Part shown: positions 1 through 6,141 of the stretch, one piece after another
Layout of the letters: each line of letters begins with the position of its first letter
Position numbering within the stretch: position 1 is the stretch's first letter
From: an uncultured Clostridia bacterium
Lineage (GTDB): Bacteria > Bacillota > Clostridia > Oscillospirales > Oscillospiraceae
Direction: 5' to 3'
Length of the DNA: 6,141 nucleotides
Assembly: GCA_945635805.1 (NCBI GenBank)
Contig: CALZCW010000046.1
Location: 1-6,141 of the forward strand
Notes under the pieces: generated by a model
Told to the model about the DNA's origin: nothing
What the model saw: the letters and a program-made list of their open reading frames with translations, nothing else
The model's database searches: none
Program-made: the position numbers and the translations under genes

Positions 1-517
1 AAAAGCGCTGGCAGCGGGACAGGATGGTCGCGGGCACCTTGTGCAGCTCCGTGGTCGCCAGGATAAACAGCAGATGCTCCGGCGGCTCCTCGATGATCTT
101 CAGCAGCGCATTAAAGGCACTGATGGACAGCATATGGACCTCGTCGATAATATAGACCCGCTTTTTAACCTCGGCGGGCGTATAGACCGCGTCGTCCCGC
201 AGGGAGCGCACATTGTCCACACCGTTATTGGAGGCGGCGTCGATCTCCAGCACATCCATGCAGGCGCCGGAGTCGATGCTTTTGCAGGCGGCGCAGCAAT
301 TACAGGGGTTTCCGTCCACGGGATGCTCACAGTTGACCGCCTTGGCAAGAATTTTTGCACAGGTGGTCTTGCCCGTGCCTCTGGTACCGGTGAACAGATA
401 GGCGTGGCTCAGGCGGTTGTTGATAAGCTGGTTTTTCAGCGTCTGGGTCACAGCAAGCTGACCGACCACATCGTCAAAGGTCTGGGGCCGGTATTTTCGG
501 TATAAAGCCTGATACAT
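1..517 (-). CDS. dnaX: DNA polymerase III subunit gamma/tau (clamp loader), N-terminal part, runs off the window
   Basis: ATPase subunit of the clamp loader, which opens the beta clamp and places it on primed DNA; cytoplasmic, at the replisome. Reading from the ATG at 517 gives 172 residues with no stop before the window edge, so the 3' part is missing. The start [11 protein letters not shown] is typical of the family. Walker A GTRGTGKT lies at residues 44-51. The zinc-binding cysteines are C63, C72, C75 and C78, and [11 protein letters not shown] (91-101) is a DnaX signature. Walker B with DEVH is at 121-128, sensor 1 ATT at 154-156, and the SRC arginine-finger motif begins at 167. The ribosome binding site AGGAGG (complement of 525-530) sits 7 nt from the ATG. 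A promoter candidate lies at 546-574. The gene follows the SRP RNA, as in Bacillus subtilis. Whether a shorter gamma form is made by frameshifting cannot be seen here. Confidence 0.97.
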   Translation of the reverse strand, partial: MYQALYRKYRPQTFDDVVGQLAVTQTLKNQLINNRLSHAYLFTGTRGTGKTTCAKILAKAVNCEHPVDGNPCNCCAACKSIDSGACMDVLEIDAASNNGVDNVRSLRDDAVYTPAEVKKRVYIIDEVHMLSISAFNALLKIIEEPPEHLLFILATTELHKVPATILSRCQRF

Positions 518-545
518 CCGCTCACCTCCTGTTCATTCGATCTAT

Positions 546-574
546 AGTATAAACGATTTCGCAAAAAAAAGCAA
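546..574 (-). promoter_or_regulatory. Candidate sigma-A promoter for dnaX
   Basis: On the minus strand a -35-like TTGCTT (569-574) is separated by exactly 17 bp from TATACT (546-551), which matches the TATAAT consensus at five of six positions. The -35 is weak, matching only TTG. Transcription would begin near 539, leaving a leader of about 22 nt that carries the AGGAGG site. It lies after the SRP RNA terminator, so dnaX would have its own transcript. The call rests on sequence match and spacing only. Confidence 0.5.
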
Positions 575-597
575 CCTTGATCATGCCGCAGGAACGC

Positions 598-627
598 AAA
601 ATGGGCGCATGGCTTTCCCACGCGCCC
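598..627 (-). terminator. Rho-independent terminator after the SRP RNA
   Basis: A GC-rich stem pairs minus-strand GGGCGCGTGG (618-627) with CCATGCGCCC (603-612), giving ten pairs including one G-U, around a five-base GAAAG loop. Four U residues follow within ATTTT (598-602), and AAA precedes the stem, so it could also work on the opposite strand. The U run is short. A longer run of eight U at 563-570, after a weak possible stem (GCGGC with GUUGC), could act as a back-up, but that run also overlaps the proposed dnaX -35. Confidence 0.7.
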
Positions 628-638
628 TTTTGCCGATG

Positions 639-938
639 CTTCGGCCCATGACAAGATCGCACACCCGCATTTGAACCTGAACTATACTCGTTTCCCGTGC
701 AGCCAGCTCAGAAACGGCTGACTTGCGGCACACGAACAGATCCGCTTAATGCTGCTCGGTTCCCCGCCTGACATGGTTCACAGGAGTTCGTTGCGCAAGA
801 CCGGCTCCTCAACACCGCTTACACGGACAGACAGCACAGCACAGGCCCGGGTGCGGGAATTCATCCCTGCTGTAGCGGATTGCAGGCAACAGGGCACCGC
901 TATCTCCCCGACTAGTGCGACCTTGTCACAGGCCGAAG
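639..938 (-). ncRNA. ffs: Signal recognition particle RNA, large bacterial type (scRNA, with Alu and S domains)
   Basis: RNA scaffold of the signal recognition particle. It binds Ffh and takes part in co-translational targeting of membrane proteins to FtsY and SecYEG. The 5' end CTTCGGCC..GACAAGGUCGCAC pairs with the 3' end GUGCGAUCUUGUC..GGCCGAAG, closing a molecule of about 300 nt; B. subtilis scRNA is about 270. The Alu-domain core near 850-915, with CUAGUCGGGGAG, UAGCGGUGCCCUG, CUGCAAUCCGCUA and AGCAGGG, is almost identical to the B. subtilis RNA as I remember it. The Ffh-binding helix 8 lies near 750-780: GUCAGG on one side, AGCAGCA on the other, and a GGAA tetraloop (760-763). The tetraloop stem is CGG/CCG instead of the usual UCC/GGA, a compensatory change that supports a real structured RNA. 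The exact ends are estimated from pairing. It starts 9 nt after the acpP stop, and no separate promoter is evident. Confidence 0.95.
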
Positions 939-947
939 TATGTAGTT

Positions 948-1181
948 TTATTCGATCTCAGCCATCTTATCGTCGATGAAATCAGCAAGCTCGCCGATGG
1001 TCTCCAGCTTCATTTCGCCTTCCATCTCGAAGTCGACGCCCAGCTCTTCTTCCATATCCATGATCATCTCGACCATGTCCAGAGAATCCAGATGGAGGCT
1101 CTCAAAGGTGGTATCGCGGTCCATCTCCTCAACGGGAATGTCAAGCTGCTCAGAAAGATAGGTCCTGATTCTGTCGTACAT
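948..1181 (-). CDS. acpP: Acyl carrier protein
   Basis: Small acidic cytoplasmic protein of 77 residues that carries growing acyl chains on a 4'-phosphopantetheine arm during fatty acid synthesis. The attachment site is S33 in the motif DSL (32-34), within LHLDSLDMVEMIMDMEEEL, the classic end of loop 1 and start of recognition helix 2. Length and strong acidity are normal for an ACP. The ribosome binding site GGGAGGA (complement of 1189-1195) is 7 nt from the ATG. A strong promoter lies at 1221-1248. No fab or pks genes are adjacent, so the pathway is inferred from the family; a specialised ACP is possible but less likely given this housekeeping context. There is no terminator between its stop codon and the SRP RNA that starts 9 nt later. 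Confidence 0.93.
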   Translation of the reverse strand: MYDRIRTYLSEQLDIPVEEMDRDTTFESLHLDSLDMVEMIMDMEEELGVDFEMEGEMKLETIGELADFIDDKMAEIE

Positions 1182-1220
1182 CGTTCAGTCCTCCCACATA
1201 GTCTGTGTTGTCTACTGCTT

Positions 1221-1264
1221 ATGATACTTTTTTTTTCGACAATGTCAAGAAAAAAATTTTTTAA
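1221..1264 (-). promoter_or_regulatory. Strong sigma-A promoter with A/T-tract upstream element, driving acpP
   Basis: On the minus strand a perfect TTGACA (1243-1248) is followed after 16 bp by TATCAT (1221-1226), five of six matches to TATAAT. The spacer contains nine consecutive A residues (1228-1236). Immediately upstream of the -35 lies A6T7 (1250-1262), resembling the UP elements bound by the RNA polymerase alpha subunit. Transcription would start near 1213, about 32 nt before the acpP ATG. It is the best promoter match in the window and would also serve the SRP RNA if the two are co-transcribed. No GC-rich terminator separates it from rpoD, so some read-through from the upstream operon is possible. 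Confidence 0.8.
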
Positions 1265-1276
1265 GGCACTAAGACT

Positions 1277-2404
1277 TTAGCTGAGGAAGTCCTTTAAGAT
1301 CTTGGAACGGGAGGGGTGGCGCAGCTTCCGCAGCGCCTTGGATTCGATCTGTCGGATCCGCTCGCGTGTCACGTCAAATTCCTCTCCAACCTCCTCCAGG
1401 GTGTGCATTCTACCGTCCTGCAGACCGTAGCGAAGGCAGAGGACCTTCTCTTCCCGGGGTGTCAGGGTCTTCAGCACCCCGGCAAGCTGCTCCCGCAGAA
1501 CAGCATAGGTCGCCGCGTCAGCAGGCTCCGAGGCATCCTCATCCTGGATGAAATCGCCCAAATGACTGTCGTCCTCCTCACCCACCGGCGTTTCCAGGGA
1601 GATGGGCTCCTGGGCGACGCGCATGATCTCCTCCACCTTTTCCGTGGAGAGGTTCAGCTTTCCGGCGATCTCCGAAGCCGTCGGATCACGGCCCAGGTCC
1701 TGAACCAGCTCATGGGAGGCCCGGGATACGCGATTGATGGTCTCCACCATGTGGACCGGGATGCGAATTGTCCTGGCGTGGTCGGCAATGGCCCGGGAAA
1801 TGGACTGGCGGATCCACCAGGTGGCGTAGGTGGAGAATTTATAGCCCTTTGTGTAGTCAAATTTATCGACAGCCTTAATCAGGCCAAGATTGCCCTCCTG
1901 GATCAGGTCCAAAAACGGCAGACCCCGACCCACATAGCGCTTTGCAATGGAAACCACCAGTCGGAGGTTGGCCTCCACCATCTTGTTGTGGGCCTCCATA
2001 TCGCCCTCGGCCAGGCGCTTGCCCAGCTCCGCCTCCTCCTCGGCGGTGAGAAGCGGTATCTTGCCGATCTCCTTGAGGTACATACGCACCGGATCATTGA
2101 CGCTCATGGCATCGGACATCTCTTCCGTGTCGAGGAGCTTTTCCTCCTCCACAAGCTGCAGATCCTCGTCGCTGGGGGCCATGTCGTCGGGCTTCGTCAG
2201 CATCTCCACCACGTCGGACACGTCAATCTCCACACCGGCGGCCTCCAGAGCGTCATAGATCAGGTCGGTCTGCTGCTCGTCGGCGTCAATGGCGTCCAGG
2301 GCGTCGATAAGATCCTTGGATGCAATGCGCTTTTCCTTTTTGCCGCGCTCCAAAAGCTGCTGCAGTTTTTCATGCATTACGGCATCGCGTTGCAGTTCGT
2401 CCAT
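1277..2404 (-). CDS. rpoD: RNA polymerase primary sigma factor (sigma-70/SigA)
   Basis: Primary sigma factor of 375 residues that directs RNA polymerase to housekeeping promoters. A short region 1.1-like helical domain occupies about residues 1-75. Region 1.2 starts near 102 with [16 protein letters not shown]. The core of region 2 spans about 135-215, with [35 protein letters not shown] and the -10-reading [14 protein letters not shown] (193-206). Region 3 follows to about 275. Region 4.2 has a helix-turn-helix near 335-361 ending in [16 protein letters not shown]. The length matches Firmicute SigA and lacks the large insert of E. coli RpoD. The frame stays open 48 codons further upstream, but that part lies within dnaG and is unlike sigma. 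The ATG at 2404 has GGAGGT (complement of 2412-2417) 7 nt away, so it is the start. It is 1 nt from the dnaG stop, which implies coupled expression. Confidence 0.97.
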   Translation of the reverse strand: MDELQRDAVMHEKLQQLLERGKKEKRIASKDLIDALDAIDADEQQTDLIYDALEAAGVEIDVSDVVEMLTKPDDMAPSDEDLQLVEEEKLLDTEEMSDAMSVNDPVRMYLKEIGKIPLLTAEEEAELGKRLAEGDMEAHNKMVEANLRLVVSIAKRYVGRGLPFLDLIQEGNLGLIKAVDKFDYTKGYKFSTYATWWIRQSISRAIADHARTIRIPVHMVETINRVSRASHELVQDLGRDPTASEIAGKLNLSTEKVEEIMRVAQEPISLETPVGEEDDSHLGDFIQDEDASEPADAATYAVLREQLAGVLKTLTPREEKVLCLRYGLQDGRMHTLEEVGEEFDVTRERIRQIESKALRKLRHPSRSKILKDFLS

Positions 2405-2405
2405 G

Positions 2406-4157
2406 TTATGTACCTCCATATCCTTTTTTCTTGAGAAGTCGCTCCTGCATGGCCTTGATGTCGCTGAGTCCCCCGATCTGCGTCTTGCCATACTCCTCGG
2501 TGATGATATGCACGCAGTCGTCAAAGGCTTCGTCGGACAGGACCACATCGGGCTTTTGCAGGATCTGGGTCAAATGGGCCATTTCCTCCGGTGTCAGCAG
2601 GTCGGAAAGGCTGCCGGGGCTTACGGAAAGGCTCTCACGCCATCGCTCCTGCAGGGCGTCGAAGGCTCTGCCGAACATGGGGACGGAGAATTGCTCCCGT
2701 GTCAGCGCCTGCGCCCGGTCAAAGAGGTCAGGCTGCCGCAGGAGCATCCGCAGCAGGTTTTCCTCGGCCATGGCGGAGCGCATATTGTCATAGCGCAGGC
2801 TGCGGGCTCTCGGCTGCCGTGTGTTGGCGGCCTCCAGATCCTTCTTCTCCTGGGCCTTGCGCTGGATGGCCACGCGGCGCTTGAAGGCCTTGTTGATCTC
2901 CAGCTTCATGACCTCCGGCGTCAATCCGGCCATTTCCGCCGCACGGGCTCCGTAGATCTCCCGCTCCACGGCGGTGGAGTAGGTGGAGATCAGGTCGGCG
3001 GCCTGCTTGGCAAATTCCACCTTCTGCTCGTCGGAGGACAGGTCGAATTTCATCTGCAGGGAGCGCAGACGGTACTCCGCCTGATTCTCCGAGCCTTGCA
3101 GCAGCAGGCGGAAGCGATCTGCGCCGTACTTTTTCAGAAATTCGTCCGGATCCTTTGCACCCTGCATCCGCAGGACCTTGACCCGCAGGCCGGTCTTTTC
3201 CAGCATGGGAATGGCGCGGGCCGTAGCGTTTTGCCCCGCAGCGTCGCCGTCATAGGTCAGCACGATCTCATTGGTATATTTGGATAGCATATCCGCGTGC
3301 TCCTGGGTCAGCGAGGTGCCGAGGGAGGCTACGGCGCAGTCAAAGCCGTACTGGTGCAGCGCAATGGCGTCCATATAGCCCTCCGTGAGGATGATAAAGC
3401 CCTGCTTACTCTTTTTGACGATATTCATGGCGAAAAGGTTTCGTCTTTTATTAAAAATAATTGTCTCCGGGGAATTAAGATACTTGGGCGTTGAGTCGTC
3501 CATGACCCGTCCGCCGAAGCCGATGACGTTGCCCCGGACGTCGATGATGGGAAACATCAGGCGGTTGCGGAAGCGGTCATAGAGGGTGCCCTTTTTCTCG
3601 TTTTTCAGCACCAGACCAGCCTCCAGCAGTTCCTGCTTGGTATAGCCTTTGGCTGTCATGGCGTCCAGCAGGGCGCTCCAGGCGTTGGGCGCAAAGCCCA
3701 GTCCGAACCGCGTCACCGTGGAGGCAGAAAGCCCCCGTTTGGCAACATAGGCACGGGCCTCTGCGGCAGCAGGGGTCTTGAGCTGATCGTTAAAGAACCG
3801 CGCAGCTTCCTTACACAGTGCCCAGAGGCGTTCCTTTTTCTTGTACTGGGACTGACCCAGGTTGTCTTCGGGGACCTCGATACCCGCGCGTTTAGCCAGA
3901 AACCGTACCGCGTCCGGGTAGCTGAGGTTCTCGATCTCCATGATGAAATTGACAACGCCGCCGCCCTTGTGGCAGCCGAAGCAGTAGTAAATGCCTTTTT
4001 CCGGGTTGACGGAGAAGGACGGGGTCTTTTCGCCGTGGAAGGGGCACAGACCGAAGAGGTTGCTGCCCTTGCGCGTCAGCGCGACATACTGACCGACCAC
4101 ATCTTCAATGGGATTTCGGTGATTCAGTTCGTCCAGAAACGCCGGTGAAAAGGCCAT
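2406..4157 (-). CDS. dnaG: DNA primase
   Basis: Synthesises the RNA primers for Okazaki fragments and acts with the replicative helicase. The protein is 583 residues, normal for the family. The N-terminal CHC2 zinc-binding domain has C38, H41, C59 and C62. The catalytic core follows, with [19 protein letters not shown] around 199-217 and a TOPRIM fold: TEG with E259, YDGD with D303 and D305, and KDPDEFL at 335-341. These acidic residues bind the catalytic metals. Residues from about 462 to the end resemble the helicase-binding domain. The ATG at 4157 has AAGGAG (complement of 4165-4170) 7 nt upstream. The gene lies 45 nt after dgt and 1 nt before rpoD. Its last codons also contain the rpoD ribosome binding site. 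No key residue appears to be missing. Confidence 0.98.
   Translation of the reverse strand: MAFSPAFLDELNHRNPIEDVVGQYVALTRKGSNLFGLCPFHGEKTPSFSVNPEKGIYYCFGCHKGGGVVNFIMEIENLSYPDAVRFLAKRAGIEVPEDNLGQSQYKKKERLWALCKEAARFFNDQLKTPAAAEARAYVAKRGLSASTVTRFGLGFAPNAWSALLDAMTAKGYTKQELLEAGLVLKNEKKGTLYDRFRNRLMFPIIDVRGNVIGFGGRVMDDSTPKYLNSPETIIFNKRRNLFAMNIVKKSKQGFIILTEGYMDAIALHQYGFDCAVASLGTSLTQEHADMLSKYTNEIVLTYDGDAAGQNATARAIPMLEKTGLRVKVLRMQGAKDPDEFLKKYGADRFRLLLQGSENQAEYRLRSLQMKFDLSSDEQKVEFAKQAADLISTYSTAVEREIYGARAAEMAGLTPEVMKLEINKAFKRRVAIQRKAQEKKDLEAANTRQPRARSLRYDNMRSAMAEENLLRMLLRQPDLFDRAQALTREQFSVPMFGRAFDALQERWRESLSVSPGSLSDLLTPEEMAHLTQILQKPDVVLSDEAFDDCVHIITEEYGKTQIGGLSDIKAMQERLLKKKGYGGT
2412..2417 (-). promoter_or_regulatory. 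rpoD ribosome binding site embedded in the last codons of dnaG
   Basis: GGAGGT forms the glycine codons 581 and 582 of dnaG (GGA GGT) and lies 7 nt before the rpoD ATG at 2404. The dnaG stop TAA (2406-2408) falls between them. Ribosomes finishing dnaG would therefore cover the sigma start site, a typical arrangement for translational coupling. This site fixes the sigma start and rules out the longer open frame that extends into dnaG. Confidence 0.85.
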
Positions 4158-4202
4158 TTTGCTTCTCCTTTCCTATGATTCTCGGCAAAATACCGCTGTT
4201 TT

Positions 4203-5219
4203 CTATCCCCGCACCTGCCAGGCCGTGGGGATAAACAGCTCGTCGTATTTATACATGGCATATTTATCGGTCATCCCCGCGATGTAGTCGCAGACCGTCC
4301 GCTCCATGCCGTCAAAATCGAGCTGGGGCTGGAAATCGGCGGGCAGGGCCTGGGGATGGGCGATATAGTATTCATAAAGCCGTTTCAGAATGTCACGGGC
4401 CTTGGCTTCCTCACCCTTTGCCACGGGATTTTTATAGACCCGTTCAAACATAAAGCTGCGCAGCGCCTCCATGGCGGCGGCGATTGGCTCCGTCATGCCC
4501 AGTATCTTTGTCTCGGCGGTGTGGAAGATGAGGTCCGTGACCAGGGTATTGATGCGGTCCCGGTGGGTATCGCCCAGAATGTCGGCGATTTCCCGGGGAA
4601 TGTCGGCATCGGTCAGGATCCCGGCGCGCATGGCGTCGTCGATGTCATGATTGATGTAGGCGATCTGGTCGGAAATCCGGACGATCTGGCCCTCCAGCGT
4701 AGCAGGCAGGGGGCCGGAACGGCTGTGGCCCAGGATGCCCATGCGGACCTCGTAGGTCAGATTCAGGCCTTGGCCGTCCTTTTCCAGGAAATCCACCACC
4801 CGCAGGGATTGCTCATTGTGGCGGAAGGGTTTTCCCGTCACCTCCGTCAGCGCCACCTCTCCGGCGTGGCCGAAGGGGGTGTGTCCCAGGTCGTGTCCAA
4901 AGGCAATGGCCTCGGACAGGTCCTCGTTGAGCCGCAGGGCGCGGGTGATAGTGCGGGCGACGCGGGCCACCTCTAAGGTGTGGGTCATACGGGTGCGGTA
5001 GTGGTCGCCCTCCGGCTGCAGAAAGACCTGGGTCTTGTGCATCAGGCGGCGAAAGGATTTGCTGTGGAGGATTCGGTCGCTGTCACGCTGGTAGCAGGTC
5101 CGCACGTCGTTTTCTGTCGCCGCTTCGGGTCTCGGACGGCCCAGAGTGGCGTCGGAAAATTGCGCCTTTTCCGAAAGACGCAGATGCTCATCATGTTCCA
5201 GTTGCTCCCGGATGGTCAT
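4203..5219 (-). CDS. dgt: Deoxyguanosinetriphosphate triphosphohydrolase-like protein (HD domain)
   Basis: HD-superfamily phosphohydrolase of 338 residues. Characterised members hydrolyse dGTP or other dNTPs to the deoxynucleoside and tripolyphosphate, which adjusts the dNTP pool. The expected metal ligands are present: H80 in RMTHTLEV, the H109-D110 pair in FGHDLGHTPFGH, and D184 in ISDQIAYINHD. HNEQS (134-138) is another family motif. The RDSDRILHSKSFRRL stretch near 45-59 is also typical. A TTG two codons upstream (5225) would be only 1 nt from the ribosome binding site GGAGGG (complement of 5227-5232), whereas the ATG at 5219 is 7 nt away, so I chose 5219. It sits just before dnaG and rpoD, a common Clostridia order. 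Substrate preference within the dGTPase-like group cannot be read from the sequence. Confidence 0.93.
   Translation of the reverse strand: MTIREQLEHDEHLRLSEKAQFSDATLGRPRPEAATENDVRTCYQRDSDRILHSKSFRRLMHKTQVFLQPEGDHYRTRMTHTLEVARVARTITRALRLNEDLSEAIAFGHDLGHTPFGHAGEVALTEVTGKPFRHNEQSLRVVDFLEKDGQGLNLTYEVRMGILGHSRSGPLPATLEGQIVRISDQIAYINHDIDDAMRAGILTDADIPREIADILGDTHRDRINTLVTDLIFHTAETKILGMTEPIAAAMEALRSFMFERVYKNPVAKGEEAKARDILKRLYEYYIAHPQALPADFQPQLDFDGMERTVCDYIAGMTDKYAMYKYDELFIPTAWQVRG
4204..4233 (-). other. Inverted repeat at the 3' end of dgt, possible RNA hairpin at the dgt-dnaG junction
   Basis: A perfect 7-base inverted repeat, TATCCCC (4204-4210) with GGGGATA (4227-4233), flanks a 16-nt loop that can form a further short CCT/AGG pairing. 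It overlaps the dgt stop codon (4203-4205). No U run follows, so it is not a standard terminator. A second small stem, CGGTA with TGCCG (4183-4195), lies between it and dnaG. Possible roles are mRNA stabilisation, processing or pausing, all of which are inference; chance is also possible because the first stem is mostly coding sequence. Confidence 0.4.
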
Positions 5220-5233
5220 AGTCAATCCCTCCG

Positions 5234-5701
5234 TTACAGCTCCAGTCGGTAGCTTGCCCCCTGGGCGGTGTCCTTCACCTTTTGAAAGCCCGCGCCGAGG
5301 AACAGCCGCTGAGAGCCAATATTATCCTGATAGATCTCCTCCACAGCCAGGTGGTCCCAGCCCAGCTCCCTTGCATAAGCGATCAAACCCCGCAGGACCC
5401 GTCCGCCGATGCCGCGATGCTGGTAGCCGGGCGCAATGACAATGGGAAGATCGTCCCGGCACAGTGTCACGTCGCCCACAGGGATGTATGTATCTGACTG
5501 TTTCAGTTCAATAAAATACAGGGCGCCTTTTCGGTCAAGATAAGTATACATCCGCCCAAGGAGTTCAGCGTCATAGGGTTCCGTCCGATGGTCGACGCCC
5601 CAGAGGGTCCCCGCGTCCTGATACCACGGCAGGGCAAAATCATGCCGTCCGTCATAGGGCCGCAGGCGCAGCGTATCGTCAATGATAATCATTTCCGTCA
5701 T
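5234..5701 (-). CDS. GNAT-family N-acetyltransferase, substrate unknown
   Basis: A 155-residue protein with the GNAT fold, which transfers an acetyl group from acetyl-CoA to an amine. The acetyl-CoA pyrophosphate loop (motif A) is QHRGIGG, about residues 94-100, followed by VLRGLIAYARELG. Motif B appears as VEEIYQDNIGSQRLFLGAGFQKV, about 120-142, with the usual N..S.RLF..GF pattern. The N-terminal half (LRLRPYDGRHDFALPWYQD) resembles small-molecule or protein acetyltransferases but does not identify a substrate. The ATG at 5701 has AAGGA (complement of 5709-5713) 7 nt upstream; a second ATG at 5692 lacks that spacing. It lies 14 nt after the yigZ-like gene and 14 nt before dgt, so it is probably in the same operon. 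Nothing supports an antibiotic resistance role. Confidence 0.88.
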   Translation of the reverse strand: MTEMIIIDDTLRLRPYDGRHDFALPWYQDAGTLWGVDHRTEPYDAELLGRMYTYLDRKGALYFIELKQSDTYIPVGDVTLCRDDLPIVIAPGYQHRGIGGRVLRGLIAYARELGWDHLAVEEIYQDNIGSQRLFLGAGFQKVKDTAQGASYRLEL

Positions 5702-5715
5702 AGCTGTTTCCTTTT

Positions 5716-6141
5716 TTATTTCTGCAATTGCTGCTCCAGCGGGAAAGCGCGGTATTCGTTCTCCCCCACCAGGCCCTCGATGGTACCGGCCGAGAGGTCC
5801 AGCACCCGTGCAAGGAAAGGCTGGGTCTGCGTTTCCGGCAGCAGGAGGTCAAAGCTGACGTCCGCGCCGAAGTCCGTATTCTTGATGATCCCGTCAAAGG
5901 CTGCAATTTCAAGTTTAATCCGTTCATACCAGCTATAGGGACAGGGCAGGTAGACATTCGTCCAGACGCGCTTCATGGAGCGCCCGGCGGCGTCCAGCGC
6001 GATCTTTGCGCCGTGGGCATAGGCCCGCACCAGGCCGCCCGCTCCCAGCAGGATGCCGCCGAAATACCGCGTCACCACGCAGGTCACGTTGAAGATCCCC
6101 TCCCGCTGCAACACCTGCAGCACGGGCATCCCGGCAGTGCC
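5716..6141 (-). CDS. yigZ: YigZ/IMPACT (UPF0029) family protein, C-terminal part; start lies beyond the window
   Basis: The frame is open to the window edge: before the ATG at 6129 it reads G-T-A-G, matching the family sequence GTAGMPVLQVL, so that ATG is internal. The 141 visible residues are the C-terminal two thirds of a protein usually near 210 residues. The first part has the UPF0029 signature VVTRYFGGILLGAGGLVRAY. The rest, from about VYLPCPYSWYERIKLEI onward, matches the small C-terminal DUF1949 domain with an EF-G domain V-like fold. The family is related to eukaryotic IMPACT, a regulator of Gcn2; the bacterial function is not settled. The stop TAA (5716-5718) is followed within 14 nt by the GNAT gene. 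The symbol follows the E. coli name; the Bacillus homologue is YvyE. Confidence 0.93.
   Translation of the reverse strand, partial: GTAGMPVLQVLQREGIFNVTCVVTRYFGGILLGAGGLVRAYAHGAKIALDAAGRSMKRVWTNVYLPCPYSWYERIKLEIAAFDGIIKNTDFGADVSFDLLLPETQTQPFLARVLDLSAGTIEGLVGENEYRAFPLEQQLQK

Noticed and set aside
938..973. Separate promoter for the SRP RNA inside the acpP 3' end (candidates TAAAAC or TACATA as -10)
   Set aside because: Neither has a recognisable -35 at 16-18 bp upstream, so no promoter is annotated.
448..979. Small open frames on both strands across the SRP RNA region (for example 448-654 minus and 749-979 plus)
   Set aside because: They fall on or opposite the SRP RNA, its terminator and the dnaX start, show no protein family features, and are explained by the structured RNA.
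1250..1280. Possible fatty-acid regulator operator (TTAGTGCC) upstream of acpP
   Set aside because: Only one half resembles a FapR-like site, with no matching second half, and it lies upstream of the promoter core, so there is not enough to call it.
2405..2548. 48-codon N-terminal extension of the sigma factor frame
   Set aside because: It overlaps the end of dnaG in another frame, is unlike region 1.1 of sigma factors, and the internal ATG at 2404 has an ideal ribosome binding site.
1316..3287. Long plus-strand open frames opposite rpoD and dnaG (372 and 332 codons)
   Set aside because: They lie antisense to two unmistakable genes, have no recognisable domains and lack good ribosome binding sites. 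Open antisense frames of this size are common opposite GC-rich coding sequence.
5220..5225. TTG start codon at 5225 for dgt
   Set aside because: It would be only 1 nt from the GGAGGG ribosome binding site; the ATG at 5219 has the 7-nt spacing seen at the other genes here.
5697..5712. Exact 16-base match, AGGAAACAGCTATGAC on the minus strand, to the lacZ start region used as the M13 reverse primer site
   Set aside because: It is the natural ribosome binding site and start codon of the GNAT gene, set in continuous operon sequence. The flanks diverge from lacZ (no CATGATTACG directly after), so vector contamination is unlikely and coincidence is the best reading.

Overview
The window is a gene-dense, moderately GC-rich piece of bacterial chromosome. 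Its content and order point to a Firmicute of class Clostridia, and my best guess is an Oscillospiraceae-type gut anaerobe. The clues are a dgt-dnaG-rpoD cluster, a short (375-residue) primary sigma factor, a large Bacillus/Clostridium-type SRP RNA with an Alu domain just upstream of dnaX, and strong AGGAGG ribosome binding sites about 7 nt from the start codons. The family assignments are much firmer than the taxonomic one.

Every gene is on the minus strand, so transcription runs from high to low coordinates. In that order: (1) 6141-5716, the 3' part of a YigZ/IMPACT-family gene; (2) 5701-5234, a GNAT acetyltransferase; (3) 5219-4203, a dGTPase-like HD phosphohydrolase (dgt); (4) 4157-2406, DNA primase (dnaG); (5) 2404-1277, the primary sigma factor (rpoD/sigA). 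Gaps between these are 14, 14, 45 and 1 nt, with no clear terminator, so they look like one operon. It links dNTP pool control, replication priming and transcription initiation, a Firmicute version of the macromolecular synthesis operon.

After rpoD comes a strong promoter (1221-1248, perfect TTGACA, A/T-tract upstream element). It reads into acpP (1181-948), and 9 nt after the acpP stop begins the SRP RNA (about 938-639). I see no separate SRP RNA promoter, so ACP and SRP RNA may share a transcript that ends at a hairpin terminator (627-598). A second promoter (574-546) then reads into dnaX (517 to beyond position 1), the clamp-loader gamma/tau subunit, of which the first 172 residues are present.

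The only long stretch without a protein gene, 518-947, is filled by the SRP RNA, its terminator and the dnaX promoter. I found no mobile elements, CRISPR arrays, tRNAs, rRNAs, phage genes or long repeats. This is a conserved housekeeping region and I do not see a previously undescribed system. The points worth a second look concern gene arrangement and expression: the acpP/SRP RNA shared unit, the dnaG-rpoD coupling, and hairpins at the dgt-dnaG junction.
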